A stretch of 64,000 nucleotides of DNA, from NCBI GenBank assembly GCA_023429995.1, contig JAEZCE010000078.1, forward strand, positions 1-64,000, written 5' to 3'. The first letter of the stretch is position 1, and every line of letters begins with the position of its first letter. Below the pieces are notes generated by a model. The model did no database searches. It was not told the DNA's origin and saw only the letters and a program-made list of their open reading frames with translations. Below, piece by piece: positions 16,750 through 25,964 of the stretch. This DNA comes from Bacillota bacterium. Its GTDB lineage: Bacteria; Bacillota; UBA4882; UBA8346. Both the position numbers and the translations under genes were made by a program.

Positions 16750-16848
16750 ACGTTCTCTACATAAGTACTCAATGATTGTGAACATTTCACTTAAGTAGAA
16801 CGTATCGTCCCCATTTTCTGACTGTCATGATTTACGATACGCTCTACT
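16750..16848. promoter_or_regulatory. Array of inverted repeats upstream of the phosphatase gene
   Basis: GTAGAACGTATCGT (16796-16809) is repeated in inverted form at 16835-16848 with one mismatch. A related inverted half (ACGTTCT, 16751-16757, followed by ACATAAGT) mirrors ACTTAAGTAGAACGT at 16790-16804. Three copies of a GTAGA(A/G)CGT core in alternating orientation suggest protein binding sites or an RNA hairpin in the 5' leader. Confidence 0.5.
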
Positions 16849-17034
16849 AATCCACAAAATCCTCCGCTTTAGTGGAATTTCTCTCCGTTTTGTAACAGTC
16901 TGTCCATAAAATAGAAATGTTCGCTGCTTTGCCGCGTTTTCCTGCCGTAATCCAACGATATCATCGGGAAAGAACAAGCAGCTTCCGGAGGAGCTCCGCT
17001 CTCCCGTTTCAAGCCTTAATCATTGATTTTCTTT

Positions 17035-18258
17035 TTAGGCATTCGTTTTATTGGCCCGCTTGAATCCGCCCCGGATCTTATAGTAAGCCCGCACCAAACC
17101 GGCAAGGGGTTTAAAATAAAAGGCTTCCATATCCTTAGAAACTTCTCTCAGATGTTTCCGTATGGGTAAACTCTGGGGACAATGCTTTTCACATTTCCCA
17201 CAGTCCCGGCACAAAGAAGCGTAAGAAGGATTGCCACTGTCCACTCCGATGGTAAAACCCATGTATGAAAGCTGGTAGGACTTTTCGTTGAATAAGTGTT
17301 TATTGTTATAGTAAGAAAAACATAGCGGAATGTTGACCCCGGCCGGACAGGGCATACAGTACCCGCAACCGGTGCAGCCGACTTTCATCATTCCGGCGTA
17401 TGCCGTTTTCACCTCATCGAAGAGTTGGGTTTCCTCCGCGGATAGATTTCCCGGAACAGCGCTTCCGGCAATCCGAATATTCTCCTCAATGTGGCTCTCT
17501 TCATTCATCCCGGACAGGACCACCGAAACTTCGGGGTGATTCCATATCCAGCGTAAGGCCCATTCCGCCGGTGTTCTTTTGGTTTCGGCCCGTTCCCATA
17601 TGGAACTTATCTGGGAAGGCATTTTGCCAGCCAGGGAGCCGCCCCGGAGCGGTTCCATAATCACCACACCCAGGTTTTTGGATGCCGCGTACAACAATCC
17701 TTCCTTCCCCGCCTGGTTCGCTTCATCCATATAGTTATATTGAATCTGGCAAAAGTCCCACGGGTAGTCATCGACAATCTCTTTGAACTGTTCCTTGTCG
17801 CCATGATAGGAAAATCCGATATGACGGATCTTGCCCGCCGCTTTGGCTCTCAAAAGAAATTCCTCCACCCCGAGGCGCTTCATTCTTTGCCAGCCTTCCA
17901 CCGACGTTACCGCATGCATCAGATAATAATCAATGAAATCGGTTTGAAGCCTTTTTAACTGGGTTGCAAAAGTGTTTTCCATGTCTTTGGAAGAATGGAT
18001 CAAAGGCAACGGCAACTTGGTGGCGATCATCACTTTGTCGCGGTAACCTTTGGCCAAAATATTTCCCAGAGTGACTTCGCTGTTGGGATAAAAATAAGCG
18101 GTGTCGAAATAGTTGACTCCCTGATCAATGGCGGAAATAACCTGTTTCTCAGTACGCTCCTGATCAATCTTGCCGTCTTTTTTAGGAAAACGCATACACC
18201 CGTAACCCAAAATCGAAACCTGCTCTCCGGTCTTGCCCATTTCACGATAAAGCATCAT
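17035..18258 (-). CDS. Aldo/keto reductase with C-terminal 4Fe-4S clusters
   Basis: This protein of about 407 residues has two parts. The N-terminal TIM barrel (about residues 1-290) has the AKR pattern GYGCMRFP, DQGVNYFDTAYFYPNSE (catalytic Asp and Tyr) and the later HYGD-type and GVVIMEPLRGG segments. The C-terminal part has two ferredoxin-like motifs, CTGCGYCMPCP and CRDCGKCEKHCP. Such fused proteins are common in anaerobes; substrates are unknown, with electrons passing through NAD(P)H or ferredoxin. AAGGGAG precedes a cluster of three ATGs; the first is too close to the RBS, so 18258 or 18255 is preferred. The TetR gene lies upstream on the same strand, about 190 bp away. Confidence 0.85.
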   Translation of the reverse strand: MMLYREMGKTGEQVSILGYGCMRFPKKDGKIDQERTEKQVISAIDQGVNYFDTAYFYPNSEVTLGNILAKGYRDKVMIATKLPLPLIHSSKDMENTFATQLKRLQTDFIDYYLMHAVTSVEGWQRMKRLGVEEFLLRAKAAGKIRHIGFSYHGDKEQFKEIVDDYPWDFCQIQYNYMDEANQAGKEGLLYAASKNLGVVIMEPLRGGSLAGKMPSQISSIWERAETKRTPAEWALRWIWNHPEVSVVLSGMNEESHIEENIRIAGSAVPGNLSAEETQLFDEVKTAYAGMMKVGCTGCGYCMPCPAGVNIPLCFSYYNNKHLFNEKSYQLSYMGFTIGVDSGNPSYASLCRDCGKCEKHCPQSLPIRKHLREVSKDMEAFYFKPLAGLVRAYYKIRGGFKRANKTNA

Positions 18259-18322
18259 TCCCATCTCCCTTGTCCGAAAAATTTTCGGTGTTTTTTACTT
18301 GCTATAGTTCTGTGGCAATGGA

Positions 18323-18359
18323 GTGTCTTTGTGGTGAATTCGTTTTGCCGCAAAGACAC
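18323..18359. repeat. Imperfect palindromic intergenic repeat
   Basis: GTGTCTTTGTGG (18323-18334) is inverted as CCGCAAAGACAC (18348-18359), 11 of 12 positions pairing over a 13-nt loop. This CAAAGACACAGAGAAAA type of sequence is common between genes in many bacteria. It lies between the aldo/keto reductase start and the TetR gene end. Confidence 0.5.
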
Positions 18360-18445
18360 AGAGAAAAACATGATTACCTTTTTGAATCGACAAATTCGTA
18401 ACGGAGTGAACATTCATTCCGCAATCACTAAAAAAATAATCCTGC

Positions 18446-19009
18446 TTATTTTAGCGCTATCATATCCCACAGGGCATCCAATCCCATAGCCAGGGATTCT
18501 TCACTTAGCCCCTCGGGCGAGGCTAAGTAGAGTTTGGCAAGAGAAATAGCGGCTCCGCCTAAAAGAGCGGAAGAAATTTCAAACGGCATTTTCTTCAATA
18601 AGTTCTGTTCTTTGGCGCGCCGGAACAAGTCTTCAAGCGGCTCAGTTATCCGCATGACTTCTTCCCGGGTGGCGGCGGTGATCACTGGAGAATTTACATA
18701 CTGTTCCATAAAGGACAATTCGGCGGGATTGTCCTTAAAATAACGGATTAAATTACCGAGCAACTGTTCAAAACCATCATGGACCGGCAGGTTTTCCGGG
18801 TAATTCCGTAAGGAATAGTCGGCGATTTTTTGCTTGATGTCAATATATAAGGCATTCAATAAATCGTCTTTATTTTTAAAATAACGATAAATGGTGCCCA
18901 TCCCGATATCCGCCCTCTGGGCGATTTGAGACATGGGTGTGCCGACAAAACCCTGCTCCGAAATTAATTCCAGGGTGGCCTTTAAAATGATCGTTTTTTT
19001 ATCCGCCAT
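18446..19009 (-). CDS. TetR-family transcriptional regulator
   Basis: This protein of about 187 residues has an N-terminal TetR helix-turn-helix (ILKATLELISEQGFVGTPMSQIAQRADIGMGTIYRYFKNKDDLL) and a helical ligand-binding C-terminal domain of normal length. The ATG at 19009 with AAGGATAG upstream is preferred over the in-frame ATG at 19072, which lies inside the palindromic operator. The ligand is unknown. It probably regulates itself and possibly the aldo/keto reductase downstream on the same strand. Confidence 0.85.
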   Translation of the reverse strand: MADKKTIILKATLELISEQGFVGTPMSQIAQRADIGMGTIYRYFKNKDDLLNALYIDIKQKIADYSLRNYPENLPVHDGFEQLLGNLIRYFKDNPAELSFMEQYVNSPVITAATREEVMRITEPLEDLFRRAKEQNLLKKMPFEISSALLGGAAISLAKLYLASPEGLSEESLAMGLDALWDMIALK

Positions 19010-19051
19010 TTCTTCTATCCTTGAATCTGCCAAAACGCTACCCTCTTCCCA

Positions 19052-19067
19052 GAATGAACGTTCATTC
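19052..19067 (-). promoter_or_regulatory. TetR-type operator
   Basis: GAATGAACGTTCATTC is a perfect 16-bp palindrome with the NNTGAACG/CGTTCANN core of AcrR/FadR-like TetR operators. It lies 43 bp upstream of the tetR start chosen here, as expected for autorepression. Confidence 0.8.
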
Positions 19068-19239
19068 CTCATATCATATTATTGCACCCGGAAAATGTCA
19101 AGTTAAATTCCGCCTGGCATAACAGCCATTTTCATTAAGCTGTCAATAATTCCGTCCCTTTTCCTTCTGTTTGCTTAAAAATTTCTTTTAAATCGAACGG
19201 GTCAGGAGGAGGCTTGAGGATATCAAAGGCCTAGCGGGA

Positions 19240-19323
19240 GTGCCGGTTTTCAATTCCAATTCGCGCATCCACTCTCCCGAGCGCTGACCCGCACAACCCG
19301 TGTGTCGGTTTTCAATTCCAATT
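19240..19323. repeat. Two 22-bp direct repeats 40 bp apart
   Basis: GTGCCGGTTTTCAATTCCAA at 19240 and GTGTCGGTTTTCAATTCCAA at 19302 (each followed by TT) differ at one position. They are separated by a 40-bp unique stretch in the 300-bp gap between tetR and padR. The spacing is CRISPR-like, but there are only two units and no cas gene. Confidence 0.7.
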
Positions 19324-19373
19324 TTTAAATTTCATTCGGCGCGTGCGCATAATAAAGAAATACCAGGATTCCG

Positions 19374-19949
19374 CTACTCCTTTATTTCTTCTAATTCCTT
19401 AATACTTTCTTCAGCCCAACGTATTGAAGCTTCACTGATGATTTGAGCTCTTTTTACAGTTAAATTCCAATAAAATGCTTCATTTTCAACATTAGGGTCA
19501 TCCTTTTCCTCAACATCTTGAGAAACCAGCCGTCCTAACTTTTTAATCATTTCATTGAGAGACTCCAGGAAAACTTTTCTTTCGTCAATATATCGGTTTA
19601 ACTGTCTTTTGACTTCTTGTTTTCCCAATTTCTTACCAAAAAAAATTCTGACTAAAAATTCATCCCGCTTGGGGGAGATCAAAGTTTCAGGAAAATCCGC
19701 CAACCATTTGTGAAATGCCTTTTCCCCTTCCTGCGTGATATTGTACACTCTTTTATCCGGCCTGTCTTCCTGAGGAAGAATCTCCGAAATTACATAACCT
19801 TTTTCTTCGAGGACACTCAGCTCTCGATAAATCTGACTCAAACTGGCTTTCCAAAAATGATTGATTGACTTGTCAAATAAAGTTTTTAAATTATATCCGG
19901 TCATTGCGGTATAAGTTAAAAGACCTAATATGGCATATTGTAATGACAT
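19374..19949 (-). CDS. PadR-family transcriptional regulator
   Basis: This 191-residue regulator has the PadR winged helix (YAILGLLTYTAMTGYNLKTLFD, WKASLSQIYRELSVLEEKGYV, DRPDKRVYNITQEGEKAF; residues 1-80). A Vir_act_alpha_C-type coiled-coil dimerisation domain (about residues 90-185) follows, ending in acidic helices. Such regulators commonly repress neighbouring multidrug transporters in response to the drug. It lies 240 bp downstream of emrB on the same strand, with an imperfect 13-bp inverted repeat between them, so it can be made both from the efflux operon and from its own promoter. Confidence 0.85.
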   Translation of the reverse strand: MSLQYAILGLLTYTAMTGYNLKTLFDKSINHFWKASLSQIYRELSVLEEKGYVISEILPQEDRPDKRVYNITQEGEKAFHKWLADFPETLISPKRDEFLVRIFFGKKLGKQEVKRQLNRYIDERKVFLESLNEMIKKLGRLVSQDVEEKDDPNVENEAFYWNLTVKRAQIISEASIRWAEESIKELEEIKE

Positions 19950-20040
19950 CCGATTCTCCTCCGGTCAATATCAACAAACATTTGGATTTGATTTTCTCCT
20001 TTTTAATTGAATCTCCTTCCCAAAAACCGTTTAAAAAATC

Positions 20041-20108
20041 GAGCCTCCGGTATATAAAGGCACCGACAAGAAAAGTTCAGTATCAAAATAATCAGATACC
20101 GGCGGCTC
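20041..20108. promoter_or_regulatory. Inverted repeat between emrB and padR
   Basis: GAGCCTCCGGTAT (20041-20053) is inverted as ATACCGGCGGCTC (20096-20108), 12 of 13 pairing around a 42-bp loop. It lies upstream of padR and downstream of emrB, so it is either an operator pair or a transcript hairpin. Confidence 0.4.
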
Positions 20109-20189
20109 ATAATTGATATACAAAAAAAACGGATCGTATGGATTGGGTTTTAAATGGCTATCGGTATGCTTTAAATTAATAACCGGCAA

Positions 20190-21812
20190 TTACGGTTTTC
20201 CATTCTGTTTCAGTTTTTGATACACATTGCTGATAATCAGCGGAATAATGCCGATTACGCTTAACAAGGCGATTACTAAATAACAGTCATTAATGGCCAT
20301 AACATAGGCTTGTTTAGCCAAATGACTCATAAAAATTGTTTGGGCTTGCATGACGGCATTTTGGGCACGGATAACCGAGGAAAAGCCTGGGTGACCTCCT
20401 TTTAGTTTTGCGAAATAAGTAAGATTGCTCAATAAATTTTGAAAAACCGGCGAGCTACCCTTAGCCAGTTGGCCCACACTTTGAGAAATCATTGCGGTAT
20501 GAAAAATATTACGCCGGATAAAAACCGTGCCGGTAATGGCGAAACCAAAGCTGCCGCCGACTTGGCGGATAACATTATAGATTCCGGAAGCCTGGGCCAT
20601 CTTTTCCCGGGAAATCCCGGAAAACGCCATCGTACTTAAAGGCGTAAAAATCAATCCCATTGCCAGACCACGGATATAAGACAGTAACACAATGCGCAGA
20701 TTTTCCGTATCCAGTGATAATCGACTGTTCCAATACATGCTTAAAGCCATTAAGAGCATTCCCAGCACAGCCGGGATCATCGGCTTGACCTTATCAGACA
20801 ATTTGCCAGCAAGGGGTGAGGTTATTCCTTGAATAATTCCAAGTGGCAAAAATACCAGACCGGATTGGAAGGCAGTGTATCCGAGCGCGCTCTGCATATA
20901 CATGGGACCCACCAGAGTGCTGCCGTACATCACCACACTAAATATAAATGAGGCCAGACAAGCTCCACTAAAACTAAGACTTTTTAATAAGCGTAATTGA
21001 ATTAACGGGTTTTCCACGGTAAATTCCGTATACAAAAAAATTACCAAACCAATCAATGATAAAGTATAACAATTGATACTAAACTGCGAAGTCCAGCCGC
21101 CCACATTCCAGTCGGCATTTCCTTCGGACAAGGCGATTAATAAAAAGGTCAAAAATAACGTCATTGATAAAAATCCGATCAGATCAAAGGCGCGGCTAAC
21201 TTCAGATTTATATTCCTTTTGAATAATTAAGGTCGCTAACATTCCCGCCAATCCTACCGGGACATTAACAGTAAAGATCGATTGCCAGCTCCAATTATCA
21301 ACCAGATAACCTCCTACGATTGGCCCTAACGAAATCGACGCTGCCGCAGCGATACCCCAAAAGCCCAAAGCCATACCTCGCTGTTCAGGCGGAAACTCCC
21401 GGGTTATAAACGCCATCCCCACGGGAGACAACAAGCCGGCCCCGGCGCCCTGGATCACCCGGAAAATAATTAACGAATTTTCATTCCAGGATAGGCCGCA
21501 GAGTAAAGAACCCAAAGTAAACAAGGTCAATCCTGTGAAATAAGTGCGCTTATAGCCGAAATGATCGGCCAGCCAACCCGAAGCCGGCAACATCACTGCC
21601 ATCGCCAGCATATAAGCAGTGGAAATCCATTCGATCTTATCGAGACTAACCCCAAAAGCTGCCATAATCTTGGGGCGGCCCACATTGACAATCGTTGAAT
21701 CCAACACCGAAATAAAAGTGCCGACCATGATATTGGCCAAAACTAACCAGCGGTAAGATTGATATTGCCGAAGCCGCTCCGAACCGTTAACCAGTGTACG
21801 AGAAATGGCCAT
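20190..21812 (-). CDS. DHA2-family MFS drug efflux permease (EmrB/QacA type)
   Basis: The 540-residue protein has the 14-TM pattern of DHA2 transporters. MFS motif A-like GWLADHFGYKRTYFTGL lies after TM2. The family hallmark SVLDSTIVNVGRPKI is in TM1, and motif C occurs as GPIVGGYLVDNWSWQSIFTVNVPVGL. It would exchange protons for hydrophobic drugs. The start codon immediately follows the TAG of the emrA-like gene with no gap, so the two are translationally coupled. EmrB-EmrA pairs normally extrude across two membranes with an outer membrane channel. No TolC-like gene is nearby. Confidence 0.88.
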   Translation of the reverse strand: MAISRTLVNGSERLRQYQSYRWLVLANIMVGTFISVLDSTIVNVGRPKIMAAFGVSLDKIEWISTAYMLAMAVMLPASGWLADHFGYKRTYFTGLTLFTLGSLLCGLSWNENSLIIFRVIQGAGAGLLSPVGMAFITREFPPEQRGMALGFWGIAAAASISLGPIVGGYLVDNWSWQSIFTVNVPVGLAGMLATLIIQKEYKSEVSRAFDLIGFLSMTLFLTFLLIALSEGNADWNVGGWTSQFSINCYTLSLIGLVIFLYTEFTVENPLIQLRLLKSLSFSGACLASFIFSVVMYGSTLVGPMYMQSALGYTAFQSGLVFLPLGIIQGITSPLAGKLSDKVKPMIPAVLGMLLMALSMYWNSRLSLDTENLRIVLLSYIRGLAMGLIFTPLSTMAFSGISREKMAQASGIYNVIRQVGGSFGFAITGTVFIRRNIFHTAMISQSVGQLAKGSSPVFQNLLSNLTYFAKLKGGHPGFSSVIRAQNAVMQAQTIFMSHLAKQAYVMAINDCYLVIALLSVIGIIPLIISNVYQKLKQNGKP

Positions 21813-22712
21813 CTATCTCACCTGCACCCGAACTTCAGCCGACATTCCCTGTAATAACACTTTGGATACCGTTGAACCGTCAATGCTGATTTTAACCGGA
21901 ATTCGTTGAGTTACTTTGGTGAAATTGCCCGACGCATTGTTAGCCGGAATCAAGGAAAACTGGGCCGCGGTATTGTTGCCGATTTCTTTGATTTTACCCT
22001 TAAAACTGATACCGGCATAAGCATCCACCGTAATCTCCACAGATTCCCCAACGCGCAGCGCGGCCAGTTTAGTCTCTTCGAAATTAGCGGTAACCCAGAC
22101 ATTCTTCATATCAAACATCGAAAAAATCGCTTGCCCGGCCTGGACCACATCACCTGTCAAAACCCATCGTTTAGCAATGACTCCGTTAATGGGAGCATAA
22201 ATTCTCGTGTTTAAACTTTGGGTTTGAATCACTCCCAGTTGTCCCTGGGCCGTACTTACCTGACTTTGAGCGATGGCCAATTGGGCTTGGGCTACTTCTA
22301 AGGCACTTCGGGCATGGTCGTATTGTTCTTTGGAGATATAATTTTCTTTAAATTGAGCATCGGCCCGTTTAAAATCACCCTGATTTTTTTTCAGATTGAC
22401 CTTTGCCAAGGTGACATTTTGTACGGCATAGCCAAGTCCTGCTTTCAATTGATTTTCCTGGGCCCGCAAATCGGAGTCATCCAATTTCACCAAAAGTTGA
22501 CCTGCAGTGACTTTTTCGTTTTCCCGGCCCAACAGTTCACTCACTCGCCCCAACATTTTTGAGCTGATTGTCGACTGGTATCCTTCAACAATCGCATCAT
22601 CAGTTGAGACAAAACCGCTCATATTGTTATACCAAAACCAACCGCCCGCAACGGCTAAAACTGCCACGATAATAATGGTCATCCAAGCCTTTTTTGACAA
22701 GGCTCTATTCAT
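21813..22712 (-). CDS. EmrA/HlyD-type membrane fusion protein
   Basis: The 299-residue protein has one N-terminal TM (residues about 9-27) and a periplasmic-facing body. The first biotinyl-lipoyl half motif is VSTDDAIVEGYQSTISSKM, then VTAGQLLVKLDDSD, a coiled-coil hairpin rich in Gln/Ala (about residues 85-165), and the second lipoyl half RIYAPINGVIAKRWVLTGDVVQ. It bridges the EmrB-like permease to the outside. Adapters of this type work with an outer-membrane tunnel in diderms, though short ones exist in monoderms. It lies 48 bp downstream of the flavoprotein gene and directly upstream of emrB. Confidence 0.88.
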   Translation of the reverse strand: MNRALSKKAWMTIIIVAVLAVAGGWFWYNNMSGFVSTDDAIVEGYQSTISSKMLGRVSELLGRENEKVTAGQLLVKLDDSDLRAQENQLKAGLGYAVQNVTLAKVNLKKNQGDFKRADAQFKENYISKEQYDHARSALEVAQAQLAIAQSQVSTAQGQLGVIQTQSLNTRIYAPINGVIAKRWVLTGDVVQAGQAIFSMFDMKNVWVTANFEETKLAALRVGESVEITVDAYAGISFKGKIKEIGNNTAAQFSLIPANNASGNFTKVTQRIPVKISIDGSTVSKVLLQGMSAEVRVQVR

Positions 22713-22760
22713 TAATAATTCATCCTTTCATATTTACATCGATTATCTTAACTGCGACTT

Positions 22761-23480
22761 TTATCCGGTTGTAGTTCCGTTTTGAGTCCGTTGCCAATGA
22801 CTCTTGGCTCTTTCGATATAAGCCATTGGATCAATAAGGTCCTTATCGAGGATGGTTTGTGTTTCAGGTGTTATGTATCCATATTCACCCATTTCTTGGC
22901 CAGCCTTTCGCACCGCAGCAAAATAAGGCATAAGTAGTTCGAATAACTTTTCATTGTGGAGCAATTCGCCTTGACTACAAACAATAGTCGCATTTGGAGC
23001 GTGCCCCAGTGATAACCGAATGCTTTCACATAAACCCGAAAAATTATATTGCCCCGGGAATCCACAGTTCGAAATGAGCACGGTTTTTTGAGGCCTTTTG
23101 CCCGGGTAGCGTTCCTCGTGATAATAGCGCCCATCTTTGTATAAGATGTCCGGGGTAAGTAAAGGCATTGAGAATCGATCTAAAAAATCTTTCATAAAGC
23201 CGGTAACTGAAAAATGATATAATGGTGTTGCATAGACAATAATCTCCGACTCCAATACTTTTTCCAACAACTTAGCCATATCGTCGTGATGTATACAAAC
23301 TCCAGGAGTTTTAGTCCAACACGAAAAACATCCCATACAATGATTGATTTTACAGTTTTTAAGATAAATGGTTTCAGTTTTAATTCCAGCCGTTTGAATT
23401 CCTTCCAAAAAAGGTACTAAAATCCGTTCAGTATTTCCCTCTTTACCCCTTGGACTTCCATTGACAGCTAATAAACTCAT
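22761..23480 (-). CDS. NAD(P)H-dependent FMN reductase / flavodoxin-fold protein
   Basis: This protein of about 239 residues belongs to the NADPH-dependent FMN reductase family. It has LLAVNGSPRGKEGNTERIL (FMN phosphate loop, residues 2-20), the cysteine cluster NCKINHCMGCFSCWTKTPGVC typical of iron-sulfur-flavoprotein relatives, and IVYATPLYHFSVTGFMKDFLDR binding the isoalloxazine. It reduces quinones, nitro-compounds or iron centres. The ATG at 23480 has AGGAG 7 nt upstream; a GTG three codons earlier is less likely. It is the first gene before emrAB, suggesting a joint response to toxic aromatic compounds. Confidence 0.8.
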   Translation of the reverse strand: MSLLAVNGSPRGKEGNTERILVPFLEGIQTAGIKTETIYLKNCKINHCMGCFSCWTKTPGVCIHHDDMAKLLEKVLESEIIVYATPLYHFSVTGFMKDFLDRFSMPLLTPDILYKDGRYYHEERYPGKRPQKTVLISNCGFPGQYNFSGLCESIRLSLGHAPNATIVCSQGELLHNEKLFELLMPYFAAVRKAGQEMGEYGYITPETQTILDKDLIDPMAYIERAKSHWQRTQNGTTTG

Positions 23481-23649
23481 AATATTCACTCCTGTGTTTT
23501 ATATATAAATCAAATGTTTGTTAAAAAAACGGTATTGTTTGTTTTACCTGGTTTCAACATTTATTTTATAACGCATCAAAACAAGACGAAAGTAACATCT
23601 AACAATTTACTTCGTAATGGTAACTTCAAACTTAGTGTACTCCCGTTAA

Positions 23650-24627
23650 TTAATCACCATTATTTTCATAAGGATCGCTCAGATCCATTTTATGTACTTT
23701 TCCATCATCGGATCCAACAATATACAATTCACCACCGTAAGGTCTGTTTGCGATCGTTGAGTTTGAAAACTTGTGGTCAAGTTTATAAAGAATATAACTG
23801 CCACTAGCCTCTATTTCTAAAATCGAACCGGTATTCTCCATGGATATATACAAATTACCGAAGCCATCAACACTTAACCACCCCGGATAAGCATTCGCAA
23901 CCAAACTACTATCCGATGGAATCAGTTTTGCCGTGAACACTTTTGAGTCGAATAAAAGCTGTTGTTTTCCGACACTGCCATCCGTATTGATTGGATATCC
24001 ATATACTTGTTTATCTCTGTAGTTGGCGACATATAAATTCTTAAATTTACTATCGAATTTGAGATCTGTAAGTCCGAAAGATGTTGTTGCCTCACCACAA
24101 TCGATCAACAATGATTTTTCCAGTGACGGATTGTATTTAAAAACCTTCATTTCACTGGCAATGTATATACAACCTTTTTGATCGAGTTCAACACCCATTG
24201 GTTTGATGTTTGGATCGTAAATAATTGTGGTTACTTTACCATCAAGGGTTATTTTAAGCAAACGATCCGAAGCGGCCGCATAAATAACCCCGTCTTTGCC
24301 AAATTTCAAGCTCCGAATGTAAGTATCGTTTGAAGAATTGGAATCATCCAGTTTACAAACGATCGATGTTCTGCCAAAAATGTTGATTTTAAGAATTTCG
24401 TTACCGTTTCTAGCTACGTATAAATTATAATTATCATAAGTAATGCCACATAGTTTACCGCCCAAATTAAATATTTTTTGATCGACCCTCATTTTGGTTT
24501 GATATAAATTATTATTAAAATAGGACATATTTTCTTGCTCATCATCAGCCAAACAAACTGCCCCAGTGGAAAATACCAATAATAAAACCATCAAAAAATT
24601 GAAGATACATAACTTTTTTAAACCCAT
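23650..24627 (-). CDS. Secreted beta-propeller (NHL/SMP-30-like) protein
   Basis: This protein of about 325 residues has a signal peptide (hydrophobic stretch to about residue 27, ending VCLA) and a body of repeating four-stranded blades of the form GxxYVAxxxxxxIxKI. Examples are YDNYNLYVARNGNEILKINI, DGVIYAAASDRLLKITLDG, KGCIYIASEMKVFKYNPS and FGNLYISMENTGSILEIEAS. About six blades can be counted. The ligand is unknown; there are no clear catalytic residues. ATG at 24627 with AGGAG is favoured over TTG two codons upstream. It appears monocistronic, with an AT-rich region of about 260 bp upstream containing palindromic TATATATAA-like stretches. Confidence 0.75.
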   Translation of the reverse strand: MGLKKLCIFNFLMVLLLVFSTGAVCLADDEQENMSYFNNNLYQTKMRVDQKIFNLGGKLCGITYDNYNLYVARNGNEILKINIFGRTSIVCKLDDSNSSNDTYIRSLKFGKDGVIYAAASDRLLKITLDGKVTTIIYDPNIKPMGVELDQKGCIYIASEMKVFKYNPSLEKSLLIDCGEATTSFGLTDLKFDSKFKNLYVANYRDKQVYGYPINTDGSVGKQQLLFDSKVFTAKLIPSDSSLVANAYPGWLSVDGFGNLYISMENTGSILEIEASGSYILYKLDHKFSNSTIANRPYGGELYIVGSDDGKVHKMDLSDPYENNGD

Positions 24628-24894
24628 GAACAACAGCTCCTTTTAACTTTTTAATAAATAAGACTTTCAGATATCGTTACTCTCGCCTTATTTCAATATA
24701 TTAAAAACATTAAAATTGACTTGATAGTTTCTAGGCGAACTCCGCTATTCAACGACTCACCCATAAGAACTCTGTTTGATGTCACTACCTTTCCAAAAAA
24801 ACCAATCGATTGATTTTACATGATTTGTTATATATAACTTATAATATATTATTACACATATTATATATATATTCAAGAATAAAAATTACCAACT

Positions 24895-24929
24895 AAAAAA
24901 CCTGACGATTTATGTTTCGCCAGGTTTTT
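24895..24929. terminator. Rho-independent terminator, probably bidirectional
   Basis: AAAAAACCTG (24895-24904) pairs with CAGGTTTTT (24921-24929), with inner GACG/CGCC partly pairing. It lies downstream of nothing on the plus strand but just after the metallopeptidase gene on the minus strand, so it ends that transcript (T-run on the minus strand). Confidence 0.75.
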
Positions 24930-24974
24930 CGGTTTGGGCATTGATTTCCCAATCGGTGTTTCATGGTTGATTAT

Positions 24975-25964
24975 CTATAGCTTCCCATACATCTTCAGCA
25001 AATTTTGCCTGAACTTTTGGATTTCCTCAAAATGCGCATTCCCGGTTTCCTTATTTATCCGGTCAAGATTTTCTTTGATATCCGGATAGATTTCAACTTT
25101 TAAGTCCCGGTAATCAAAACCCGGGGTAGCGACGGCTTCAATATCCACCAACACCTGCGGCACATAAAGGCAATAACTTTGAAGGGGGACCAGAACACAA
25201 TACCGTTCCCAATCCGATCCCTTTTCCGGGTATTTCATTTGGGATAAGAGTTTTTGGCCGACTTCCGCCACTTGTTTGATTTTTTCTTTTTTCGGGATCT
25301 CTTGATGGGTGATGTCTAACAAATGATAAATCAACTCCATATCGACGGATTTAAAACTCAACGAAAATGAAGCCAAATTATCCTTTGCCAAACTATTCAT
25401 CATATATGATTCATACTTGGTAAGGGTGAACATGTTGGAGCTTAAAATATCCCGGATAAATACCGATTCAATATAAGCCGCATCCATCTCATAGAGATAT
25501 TTCTCCAAAAGATTCGTCTCTCCGTTTTGAAAAGCCGCGGGATTTGAGAAAAAATCATTCACGTGAGCAATCTCATGCATCAAGGCTGAATAAAAAATGG
25601 AAGGATGGCCCTGGCGGTAAACCTTTAAAAAATGAGGGCTAATCAGGATGGCCGGAAATCCGGTTTGAAGATATTTCGAAGTAAAACCCATTCCTTCATA
25701 GATATCCTGACCTAAGGTGTAATCCACCACAATGCTTAACTCACCGGAATTGATTTTTTGATAATACAAAACGCAGCGGTTGGTAATATCTTTGTTCTTT
25801 CCGAGGTTATTAAAAATTAACTTGTCAAAGTTCGCCAACATCGCGCTTACTTCTTGCTGTTCCCGATCTTCTTTGGCGCCGGCGGCTGCAAGAGGGGTGG
25901 TTACTGTCAATGTTATCAGCAAAATGATGGGATAAAAATGATGTTTTAATATTTTTCGAAACAT
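24975..25964 (-). CDS. Secreted HExxH zinc-metallopeptidase-like protein
   Basis: This 329-residue protein has a signal peptide (to about residue 29, PLAAAGA) and the zinc motif MHEIAHVNDFF (His-Glu-x-x-His at about residue 131), followed about 35 residues later by EMDAAYIESVFI, which could supply the third ligand (Glu or Asp). The rest is helical with no recognised family. It could be a peptidase acting outside the membrane, or a degenerate relative. GGAG is about 9 nt upstream of the start. It appears to be transcribed alone, ending at the 24895-24929 terminator. Confidence 0.65.
   Translation of the reverse strand: MFRKILKHHFYPIILLITLTVTTPLAAAGAKEDREQQEVSAMLANFDKLIFNNLGKNKDITNRCVLYYQKINSGELSIVVDYTLGQDIYEGMGFTSKYLQTGFPAILISPHFLKVYRQGHPSIFYSALMHEIAHVNDFFSNPAAFQNGETNLLEKYLYEMDAAYIESVFIRDILSSNMFTLTKYESYMMNSLAKDNLASFSLSFKSVDMELIYHLLDITHQEIPKKEKIKQVAEVGQKLLSQMKYPEKGSDWERYCVLVPLQSYCLYVPQVLVDIEAVATPGFDYRDLKVEIYPDIKENLDRINKETGNAHFEEIQKFRQNLLKMYGKL

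Noticed and set aside
19240..19323. A CRISPR array
   Set aside because: Only two units, repeat of 22 bp, and no cas genes or leader; reported only as a repeat.
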